A stretch of 64,000 bases of DNA from Chondrosia reniformis. Taxonomy: Eukaryota; Porifera; Demospongiae; Chondrillida; Chondrillidae. The notes below the pieces were generated by a model. That model saw only the letters and a program-made list of their open reading frames with translations. It was not told the DNA's origin and made no database searches. Where the stretch lies: assembly GCA_947172415.1 (NCBI GenBank), contig OX359192.1:7982901-8046900 (forward strand). Reading direction: 5' to 3'. Within the stretch, counting starts at the first letter, position 1. Each line of letters opens with the position of its first letter. A program made the translations under genes and the position numbers. Of the stretch, positions 9,182 through 19,800 are shown piece after piece.

Positions 9182-11949
9182 TCATGAGCTAGATGCAAGA
9201 ACATGCACCTTTGAATTCCAGACAACCAAACGACCATCTACCCCTACAGTTGCAAACTTAGTCAGAGCACCACGCTTTCCAGTTACAATTGAGATGTCAC
9301 TGAGAGAAAGATGAGACAGTATTATACTGGAACACCTGCTTAACCCAGGACACACTCTTACGTGATAGCATTTTGATGGACAGTACTCAATTCTGTCCCT
9401 GCAGTCTTCTCCTGAGCGCGCTGGTCAAGACCCTTGAACTTGGCCATTGCACTGAAGCTATCGGCTTTCTTGGACTGTTTCCCTTGATCAAGAGAGTTGA
9501 GGTAGGTCAACTTGTCGTTATCATCATGGTTGAACACCATTGGCTGACAATCATGGCCTGCTGCAATGATGCTATTCTCAGAGGAGAAAAGACAAGTCAG
9601 AAAGGGGAGGTACTTGGTGCGAACAGTAACCACTGCTTCCTTTGTCTGGTTGATCACACTTATGGTAGAGTCATGGCCAACCCAAGCCAACTTGTTTCCC
9701 GAAGGAGAGAAGGAAACTCCATGCACCCATCCACCTGTATAACAAGATGCATGCAGTATCATCAATATACATGGCGTTGGTTTTAAGGGGAGCAGAGAAC
9801 ACTGTTAAGCATGACTGAAAGTGCTTCTGATACTCGCATTCATGTACATACAAGTTGTGATACCTTGCATTCCAGGAGCCCCATCTTTCTCACCTCTTCC
9901 ATTTGAGTATTCAGCCATCAAATTTCCAAATGGCATCTTCTTTCCCCAACAAGTGGCTTCAGGCTTATCTTCAATTTCTTTTGTGTAAGCAGAGTATACC
10001 CTGTGTGTGAGAGTGAGGGTAAGAGAGAGGTGAGGGTGAGGGTGGGGGTGAGGTGAGGGTAAGAGAGAGGTGAGGGTGAGGTGAGGGTAAGAGAGAGGTG
10101 AGGGTGAGGGTGGGGGTGAGGTGAGGGTAAGAGAGAGGTGAGGTGAGGGTAAGAGAGAGGTGAGGTGAGAGAGGGGGGTGAGGTGAGGATAAGAGAGGGG
10201 TGAGGGTAAGAGAGAGGTGAGGGTGGGGGAGACTGTTTGTATAAACCAGAACATTCATATCACCTTGCTTTAAAGTCAGCACAACCACACGCCAGAAGGT
10301 AATTGTTTGGATGCCAGTCCACACTAAAGTAGAAAAATAAATTTACATTGATTCTGTTCAAGTTGAAAATTAAGAACCTCTATTTTCTTACCAAAGCACT
10401 GTAGAACGAATTGGCTTCTTAATGTGCTTGCTTACCCACCTATTCAATGTAACAAATCACAATATCAAACAGGCATGCCTTCCAGGTCACTGCCACATAC
10501 CAGTCATGTTCCTTCTCAAAGTAGCAAATGGAAATACACCTCGCTCCACTCCCAACTGCAAATTTGTTCTCTAAGTACACCAGAAGAAGTAAGAAGTAGG
10601 CAAAGCTACTCTCCACACAGTCTGACCTTAACAACACACAGTAACCCCACCCACCCCACCACAGAGAGCTCAGAGCCCCACCCCCACCACAGGGAGGCCA
10701 GAGCCCCACCCACCCCTCCACAGGGAGGCCAGAGCCCCACCCACCCCTCCACAGGGAGGCCAGAGCCCCACCCACCCCTCCACAGGGAGGCCAGAGCCCC
10801 ACCCCCTCCACAGGGAGGCCAGAGCCCCACCCACCCCCACAGGGAGGCCAGAGCCCCACCCCCCACCACGGGGAGGCCAGAGCCCCACCCCCCACCACGG
10901 GGAGGCCAGAGCCCCACCCCCCACCACGGGGAGGCCAGAGCCCCACCCACCCCCACAGGGAGGCCAGAGCCCCACCCACCCCTCCACAGGGAGGCCAGAG
11001 CCCCACCCCCCACCACAGGGAGGCCAGAGCCCCACCCCCACAGGGAGGCCAGAGCCCCACCCCCCACCACAGGGAGGCCAGAGCCCCACCCACCCCTCCA
11101 CAGGGAGGCCAGAGCCCCACCCCCCACCACAGGGAGGCCAGAGCCCCACCCACCCCCACAGGGAGGCCAGAGCCCCACCCCCCACCACAGGGAGGCCGGT
11201 ATGCATATGCTACCTTACCCAGAGGTGACCACTTCACACACGTGGCTGCTCGGTTTATCCTCAAGATAACCAGTGATGGTTTCCAAGTACCATCAGTGAA
11301 CGTCCACACATAAGCATTACGGTCCTACATAGGGGGCAATCATTACACAGCTGTTCTCAATCTCTTCCATGTACAAGAAGCATCTCAAGGGCACTCACAG
11401 CTCCACACGTAACAAGGTGGTTAGACTTTGGGGCCCAGTCCATCCCCAGAATACGCTGTGTGTGCTACAGGCAGATATGGGATATTATAAATAACAAGAG
11501 ACACGTGCATAAAGGAACTGAAATAAGTTGAATGCTTCGATTGAAGGGGTAAAATAAATCATTCCAAATCTGTCTGGTCTAGTTATTTGAGGTCCTACTT
11601 GAAAATATCTCCAGTTCGTCTTCACAGTATACCATTCTACCCTGTTCTCGCAACAGTCTTAAAACCTAATTTGAAATGAGACAATATTCAGTGTCTTCTC
11701 TACCAACCTCTTTCAAAACGTGTTCCGGTTCCCATCTGTTTCCCTTCTTGGTGTAGATGTGAACTTCGTCGTTGTTGGGGCAGATAGCAACTTCTGAAAA
11801 GTAAGGGAACGACAAACTGATAACAAGTACGAAGTTGCGTCCACTCAGGGCACACGACAGATAGGCAATAACCTACTGGTTCTGTCTCCGTTCCAACAGT
11901 GACAGGTTATTGGAGCTGCAACAAGGGGGAATTCTTCGAAGGATGACAT
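9182..11949 (-). CDS. ARPC1: Arp2/3 complex subunit 1 (p41-ARC, WD40)
   Basis: Ten exons (11949-11877, 11793-11708, 11464-11399, 11324-11219, 10570-10501, 10439-10392, 10323-10264, 10000-9894, 9734-9362, 9299-9182) total 1,107 nt, 368 residues (human about 370). WD-repeat blades are clear: [165 protein letters not shown]. The insert [20 protein letters not shown] before the last blade is specific for ARPC1. It is a propeller subunit of the actin-nucleating Arp2/3 complex. Two introns consist mainly of minisatellite DNA, but every exon keeps frame. It is divergent from LYPLA. Confidence 0.96.
10008..10232. repeat. Minisatellite filling an ARPC1 intron (purine-rich on +)
   Basis: Tandem GGTGAGGGTAAGAGAGA-type units of variable length (about 16-35 bp) occupy roughly 225 of the 263 bp between two exons. 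On the ARPC1 sense strand the tract is pyrimidine-rich and runs almost to the acceptor at 10001. Confidence 0.93.
10645..11198. repeat. GC-rich minisatellite in an ARPC1 intron
   Basis: About 18-19 units of 25-31 bp built around GGGAGGCCAGAGCCCCACCC, with a variable CCACC(CCT)CCACA tail. It occupies about 555 of 648 intron bases. The ARPC1 sense strand is the G-rich one, so the unspliced RNA could form G-quadruplexes. Confidence 0.95.
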
Positions 11950-12080
11950 TTTAACTGCGGACTATGGTCAGTCTACACAGCTACAGTTTAGATCACTTGG
12001 CTCTCTTCTTCACGATCGTGGCTAACGAATAACCAAATATGGTAACCTCCAAGGTAGGGCCTTTATTTAATCGCCCCAAA
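11950..12080. promoter_or_regulatory. Bidirectional promoter region ARPC1/LYPLA
   Basis: 131 bp separate the divergent start codons. The segment contains an ATG in frame with LYPLA at 12039 that would add 14 residues, and CCAAAATGGC at the proposed start, the same AAAATGGC context found at several other starts in the window. Confidence 0.55.
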
Positions 12081-13353
12081 ATGGCAAGAAGCGCCAGTGA
12101 AATTTTGCAAAGATGTGTAATAAAACAAGCGGCATCTAAAGAGACTACTGCAGCGGTGAGTAGTGTAATGTATATCAAGTTATGCATCCTATATTGGCTT
12201 CGCCAGTGGCCTTTGTCAATCAATACATGCCAAATATAATCTTTTCATTAAAACCTCTTGATCTGTACCATAGCTTGTATTTCTCCATGGACTGGGAGAC
12301 ACAGGGTCAGTTATTTCATGCTATGTAATACATGTAAATGCATACTGATTGTATAGTGTAAGTCTCATTGTACCATATGACTTTTGTTTGCTGGGGGTCA
12401 TAATGTAAGTGACTGTTTCATATTCCATTCAGTCATGGTTGGGGAGAGATTCTTGAGGGGATGAAAGTCCCCCACATGAAGATAATATGTCCAACAGCGT
12501 GAGTAAGCAGTATCTGACGACTATACAGGACCTAACTCTCTTGATTGTCCCGTTATAGTCCAGTTATGCCTGTGTCACTGAATGGTGGCATGAGGATGCC
12601 ATCTTGGTTTGACGTCTATGATCTAGGGGAAGGTAGCAAGAAGTATGATGAACAGGGAATAGAAAAAGCAGTTGCTGATGGTGAGAGGAGAGACAGCTGC
12701 ATCACTGCATCCCACCAGCTTCTCTCTTCCCTCTACTCAACTTGTAGTTCATACTCTCCTGGAGAGTGAGGCGCTGAAAGGTATAGACATCTCAAGGATC
12801 GTTATAGGTGGGTTTTCTCAAGGAGGTGCCTTGGCCCTGGCCTCGGCCTACAGTTACCACACGGACTTTGCTGGGATATTAGCACTGAGCTGCTGGATAC
12901 CGCCAACAATGCAGCCTAAATTGATTGAGGTACTGAGAGTGATTTACTACTGTTACAGCCCTGTCAGTCTTGTATAAATACCAACATACGTAAGAGTACA
13001 TTAAGGATGTACACATAAGCTACTTCACTTCTATTGCTATCCATTTAGAATATGAAATCTAACAAGTCAACACCAGTGTTGCAATGCCATGGCGATATTG
13101 ACCCAGTTGTGAGGTATACAGTCGGATGTAAAACAGCAGAAATGTTGAAGTCCTTTAATCCCAAGAATCATGAATTCAAAACCTACAGGGGATTACCACA
13201 TTCGTCCTGTGACCAGGTTTGCTTGATTGACTAAAGCCTGTTGCAAGTGTTCACATGGTAATTCTTCATTTTAAGTTCTATTCTTGAAATTTGTAGGAAA
13301 TGGAGGATGTGAAGACATTTATCAGTACTGTTCTTACCCACGGAAAACTTTGA
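12081..13353 (+). CDS. LYPLA1: Acyl-protein thioesterase / lysophospholipase
   Basis: Seven exons (12081-12155, 12274-12305, 12433-12498, 12559-12680, 12748-12929, 13049-13216, 13297-13353) total 702 nt, 233 residues. Alpha/beta-hydrolase landmarks are all present: LVFLHGLGDTGHGW (oxyanion region), PVMPVSLNGGMRMPSWFDVYDL, the nucleophile elbow GGFSQGGALALA (Ser122), the acid GDIDPVV and the base LPHSS. The family removes palmitate from cytosolic proteins such as Ras and G-alpha subunits and also hydrolyses lysophospholipids. An in-frame upstream ATG at 12039 could give a 247-residue form; 12081 was preferred for its AAAATGGC context. LYPLA1 and LYPLA2 cannot be told apart outside vertebrates. 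Confidence 0.94.
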
Positions 13354-13858
13354 TATATGATAGTTTTAACTTTTCCATTTTCTTTAAGAGTCTGTGTCAG
13401 TTAAATGCAAACAATTTGTTTTATTAATATAACTAGGAATATTGATTTATATACATTGCTCATATACTATATGAAAATCTAAGATACCATTTTCCTACAT
13501 GCTATATGCCTATTCTGTAAAAGAGCCTATAGGGGAACTAAACCTGAAGGGCTTTGGATGAGGATACAGGAGTCTTTTCTTCCTTCTTTTCCCTTCTTTC
13601 ATCTTCTTCTCCACTGGGTCAGACAGCCGTTTCTGGGAATTCCACCCTTCATCAGTGATCCTGGGAGTCTTTGTCTTTTCTTTATCTTGATCTTCTGTGA
13701 ATCCTTCTGTGTTTAGTGTGTATGTATGTATATTTAATGCTGCAATTATATATACCAAAATCATTAGCTGTAAGAGTTTGAGGTGATTAAATTAGTTGAA
13801 ACAAGCAGGATAGTGCATCATGGTCGTGCATGTTAACAATATACATGATTCAAATGTA
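13354..13858. other. Convergent intergenic region LYPLA/BTAF1 with a dispersed repeat
   Basis: It contains the 3' flanks of both genes and a reverse-oriented R1 copy (13505-13700). The 84-codon open frame on the minus strand at 13764-13510 lies within this repeat and is not a supported gene. Confidence 0.6.
13505..13700 (-). repeat. Dispersed repeat family R1, reverse copy
   Basis: On the minus strand it reads AGACTCCCAGGATCACTGAT, then CAGAAACGGCTGTCTGACCC, AGTGGAGAAG, TATCCTCATCCAAAGCCCTT and TTTAGTTCCCCTATAGGC, the order of the plus copies near 3.7 kb. An extra purine-rich insert lies in the middle. Confidence 0.7.
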
Positions 13859-16800
13859 TCACTTCGAAAATTTGTCCATATAAGATGAAATGTCATATTC
13901 AGATTGGTAATCGCTCTCTGACCAGATATTTGTATCAGACAGGTTCTTTAACATTTCCTGAAGGCTACTGCTGTTCCCCCGCTTTGACACTGATTTCTTG
14001 TCTGGTGAAGTGTTCTCTAAACTGAACAAATCAAAGATTCCTGACGTATCCATGGAAGCAAAGGATGCATTTTCCTGTGAAACAACTGTGTTGGCTATAT
14101 TCATTTTGAATTTTTGAAGACTGGTTAGCAAAAAGACAATATGAATGATAAAAAATAGATAAAGTAATGTCATTCAGTACACCAAGTACCTCATGATTTT
14201 TTCTTCAAGAGTACCACGAGTGATAAGACGATAAACATTGACAACCTTCTTCTGACCGAGTCTATGGCATCTATCCATTGCCTAAAAGTGTAAAAATTAC
14301 TTTTCAAGAAAATGTATCAGTTGAGCATTCAACCCACCTAAATGAATAATCTAATTCACTATTTGTCAATGTGCTATATTTACTTTAGAGTAAAAGGTCT
14401 ATAGGAAACTAAACCTAATGAGCTTTGGATGAGGATAGAGAGTTTTCTCCACCCAGCTACATGTATATGTATCAGCTATGATTCAACCCATCTCTACATC
14501 AGCGAGTGTGCATTAATGCAGTGTAACCTGAAGGTCCTTTGTGGGGTTCCAATCATGTTCAATGAATATGACTGTGTCAGCACCTGTCAGGCTCAAGCCG
14601 AGACCTCCAACGTGAGTGGTCAGAAGGAGCAGGTCAATAGATGCATCCTCGTTAAACCTAAGTTACAGACAAGTTTGAACTAGAAGAACTGGAGAGCTCG
14701 GCTGATGGCATATCATACCTTTGAACTATTCCCTGACGCTGCTGCACAGGAGTGGAGCCATCAAGACGGAGATAGGAAATCCCTGGTAAATGCTTTCTGT
14801 ACATAAAATATACAGGAATAAAGGGGAGTAAATTGAACTGAGCCGTGCAAAGGCTATAATGATAAGCAAAATTTAATAGGGTTTTGGTCCCCCAGCCAAG
14901 ATTAGACTTTGGCCACTTGGCAGGTTTGGCATAATACTTTCCATTTTGCATATCATAAAATATACACGTAAACACTGGTAGAGATCTTGTATACAAATAT
15001 TAGTGGAATACTACAAGAGCTTATAGAGAAACAGTATATTACTTTAGGAGGTCATTTTCCAGTATATCAATCATACTCTTCAGCTGACAGAACACAAGTG
15101 CTCTGTGTTGTGAGACTGCTGCTGTGTTAGCTATGTTATCATCCACTTCTGCACTGCTGTTAAAACCACAATCTACAAGCAGCTGCCTGTAAAGAGGTAC
15201 AAACAAACATGCCACTCACAGCTGGAGAACACTACTTGCTAGGAAGTCTAATAAGCAGGGGAGAGAATGCCACTAAACAGAGACACACTTTAAAGCCATC
15301 AATTTTGCTGAATGATTGATGCTACCAGTTGAGGTCTCATCTCCAAGTGACTGCAGTAACTTCTTTTTTGCCTCTTTTTCCATTTTATCTAGGACCAGTT
15401 TTGGATGATTACAAACCTTCTTTAGATACTGGAGAGCCTGTGGATTGCAGATATTGTCTAAGTTGTCATTAACATACAATTTACATTTCCACTGCTAACC
15501 TGAAATACATGAGGAACATTGGAAATATCTTCAGTGTTTTCACCCTGTATCGGGCTATTATCTTTCTGGAGATCTTTGGCTAACTGTTCATAGAGTTTAA
15601 CCTATAGAAACACAATGACAATATAATGTAGAGTGGTACAGATAAATAAAATTGCACGGTCTCCTTGACAACCTGAAGTGGACTGAGCTCGCAGAAGTAG
15701 TCTTGTATAATCTTAGGTGGTAGGTCCTGCAAAACGTCGTCTTTCATTCTCCGAAGCATGAATGGTAAAATCTGCTTATGAAGAGATTCCATTGCCAATG
15801 CACCTGAGGTAGACACGTAATCTCACACTATACTGTGATACATACATATGTCCAAGCTCCTGTATGCATACTCTACCACAAGCAGGCATTCCAACACAAC
15901 TTGAGGTGTACAGATACACATACCTGCTTCTTGTTCTTTAGAGGAAGATTTAGCATCTCTACTGGATAAAATGGCTCTACCAAATCTGTCATGGAACTGC
16001 CTCTGTGTTCCTAGGAAACCAGGCATCAGAAAGTCAAAGAGAGACCACAAGTCCAAAACATTGTTCTACAAAACAAAATATATGCAGTCAATCCCAACCA
16101 ATCAGCTGAGGGCAGTTGTGAAAGATACCTGTATGGGAGTTCCAGTCAGAATTAGCCGATGTCTGCACTTCAGGTCTTTGACAGCTTTTGTAATCTGAGT
16201 TGAGAGAGGAAATTCAAAAGTACCAGGACACAAGAGTTGTGAGTGACCAATCTCACTTTTGCCTTGGGATTCTTAATCACATGACCTTCATCTAACACAC
16301 AGTAGTGCCACATGATGGCTCTACAGTATGGTATGGTATAGTGTAGCATGGTATTAGGTTTTACAGGTAAAATACACTAGTGTAAGGGGCCTAGGCTAGG
16401 ATAATATAGGAATAGAGTACCTGAAGAATGCTATGTCATTCCTGACAACATCATATGATGCAACTACCAGGTTACACTTGGATACCTCAGACTGGAGCCT
16501 AAAGGAAGACAGGAGATTCCTGCGCGTGTGTATAGTCACCAAAACAGTGAAATAATGGAAACCATTTTACTGAGACTTGTCATCAGAATAAAGACAATAC
16601 TAGTAATCAGTTAGCTAGCAAATTGAAAGTTTAACTGTGTGAGGTGAGTACTCTGAAATGCAAAGTTTCTCACTGAAGACGTTCCACAGGAGTGCCTATA
16701 TAGTGGAGCACATAAAGGTCAACTTCTGAGCAGAACTTTGCTACTTCATGACACCAATGCCCAGTCAAAGTGGGGGGACATATGACAATGGATGGCGGCA

Positions 16801-19800
16801 ACTTTGTACCCTGCAAATAAAAATTTGGATTAAAAATTAAGCTTTGCAGGACAGACTTCTCTTTCAACTAGCATAATAAGCATATAACATAATTCTTTTA
16901 ATAACTGTATATAATATGCATACATACCTTTTGCTTTACTAGATCGAAGTGATCCCCAGCCATTATGCAAATGGACTGAAGAGTCTTCCCAAGTCCCATA
17001 TCTATGGAAACAGTGAGATTATGTAGATTGATGAAAACCACAAGTGTTTCATATATTGGAGTACCATCACAAAGGATCCCGTGCAGGTTGTATTTGTTCA
17101 AAAAGGCCAACCAATTGACTCCATCTTTCTGGTACTTGCGCAAGTCTGCATTGATCTTAATGGGTATATCGTAACTACAGATGCTGTTTGGGTGCAACAG
17201 CTGGTCCAGGAACAGTCGACTTTCAGCAATCCTGTCTTGAAACTCACTTGGCAGTGAATGTTCGGATTTATTCTACAAAAATAGTGCATACTCCTCCTGC
17301 AATCAGATGCAGCTACAAATGTGTGTCAAGATACCATAATGGCTGCTAGGGGAACCAGCTGTGCAAAGCAGAGAGAAGCCAATAGTCTCGTGTGTTCATC
17401 TTGGTCAGTCATCCTGCCAAGTGTGGGCATCACCAGGAGAATTGCAAAGCTACTGACATAGTTACTGTAGTACATCACCAGGACTTGGAGGAGGAGGAGG
17501 AGTCAAGGAACAATAGAAACATGTAATTACATCACAGGCTGTTACTATAAATAAACACATACAAGGCTGGTATACTTGTTACAATGTTAATGTAGCTAAG
17601 GATACTGTATATTAGCTCTGTGATGCCCTGCCTCAGTTCAGTCTTCACATCAGAAGCTTTTGGGAGCACTTGAAGAGACAAGAACTACTCCAAACAATAA
17701 AATGTTTGTTATTATAGAGATTTTATACATTTTGTCATATTCATATGTGAACTATAGGCTTACATTTATAATCAATTTACTATTTATTTATTTTTTAAGT
17801 ATACTAGATCTAGCTGTTTATTGACACATAAAGCACTGTAACAATGTATGCTTCATGCACAACCTGTAGAACATGATTACACAACTCACTTCCATAACCT
17901 CTGGGACATCAATTTGCACCAGTGCAGCCAGGCAACGAGCAGCCATGTGCCGCACGACAGTCAGGGGATGGCTCAGTAAGGTTCCCAACTGGGTCAACAA
18001 ACCAAACAACTGCAATCGACAAGAAACACATCACTGGCTAGAGATACAGTATGACAGCGTTCACATTTAGTGGAAGATGGCTCCAGAATGAATATTGGCA
18101 CCACAGTCAAATTAATTCTTACTTTCTCCCCATCTTGCACATAGCTACACAACACCTCAAGCATTTCCATTGAACAGAGACAAGAATGGATATCCGATGC
18201 ACTGTTACTGGGAAATTCTGTTGATCCAATTCAAAACAAAATATAAACAATCACAGCATAAAAACTAATTAGTTTAATGATAGAACTTGCCAGAAAAGTT
18301 TATGTATTTGGTATTTAGCAAATCAATGTTCTCAGAAATTTGATCCCATAACCATGGCAACTCGGAGAACAAGGATGCCTCAAATATCCTAACACAGGAC
18401 CTCAAGACTTGGTGAACACCATTAAACTGCACCTTGGCGACCTGTGAGAGTGAAAGAATGACATCTTGTAAAGCTACATTGATAATATGAACAGTACCTC
18501 CAAGGATTTGAGCCTTTGTGAGTCACCTACAGCCACACTGAAACCAGCACTTCCACTGCCAATGGGCTACACAGGTAGACAACACTCGTGTCACAAGGTA
18601 CACTCAGCATGGAGCCACACCTACCACTGCGGGGAAGTCCAACAGTGCTAGTATACCAGACCTCCAGGTGCAAGTGATGTCCATAGCCTTGGGATCTGAC
18701 GCTGCCATCTTACCAACATTGCTGGGTGCAGTAAAGGACTCCTTCAGACCAGGAATGGCACAGGCATTGCAACTGCTTAGCAAGCTTAGGTTTTTGATGA
18801 CTTTGGGATTTGGTGAAGGGTGTCTGCTTCTACAGACGGATAACAATTTTGCCAGCCAGGATGCGACCAATGCCTGTGAAATGAATGGTAATGCAGTGAA
18901 TGGCAATGCATTGCGAGATTAACTTATTGTAAGAAGGGTTTTATCAGTTCATGTGGTGAACTCAAATAAGCATTCTTTGGGGTACCTGAAATGCTGGGTT
19001 ACGTTCTGACTTTAAGACATCCATGACTGGTCGAATTATAGGATTGAGTTTGTCTATAACTTTGTTCATTGTCAGCAGAATGCCTGCAGCACACACCGAT
19101 ACTCTGCCAAAGAGAAACAGACAAAAATAAGCAGAGAAAACATGATTCACTCACTGTCAGACACACACCCATACGTACACTAACACACTCACACACTAAT
19201 ACATTCACACGTACCTATCACAGGTTACTTTACTGTTTTCTTTCACTTGTCCAATTCCAGTAATGACATTTTGCTTCAAAATCTTGACTTCCTTTTAGTA
19301 TGTGAGTAGGCAGGGTGAGGGAGGGGCAGGGTGAGGGAGGGGCAGGGTGAGGGAGGGGCAGGGTGAGGGAGGGGCAGGGTGAGGGAGGTGTGAGGGAGGA
19401 GCAGGGTGAGGGAGGGGCAGGGTGAGGGAGGTGTGGGGGAGGGACAGGATGAGGGAGGGGCAGGGTGAGGGAGGGGCAGGGTGAGGGAGGGGCAGGGTGA
19501 GGGAGGTGTGAGGGAGGAGCAGGGTGAGGGAGGGGCAGGGTGAGGGAGGTGTGAGGGAGGGACAGGATGAGGGAGGGGCAGGGTGAGGGAGGTGTGAGGG
19601 AGGGACAGGATGAGGGAGGGGCAGGGTGAGGGAGGTGTGAGGGAGGGGCAGGATGAGGGAGGGGCAGGGTGAGGGAGGTGTGAGGGAGGGGCAGGATGAG
19701 GGAGGGGCAGGGTGAGGGAGGTGTGAGGGAGGGGCAGGGTGAGGGAGTTGTGAGGGAGGTGTGAGGGAGGAGCAGGGTGAGGTAGGGGCAGGGTGAGGGA

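Noticed and set aside
9805..10324. 149- and 117-codon SLTLTS-rich frames
   Set aside because: Minisatellite read-through between ARPC1 exons.
10424..11309. Open frames of 178-289 codons, Pro/His- or Gly/Leu-rich, on both strands
   Set aside because: Produced by the GC-rich minisatellite; only the short flanking exons of ARPC1 inside the minus-strand frame are real.
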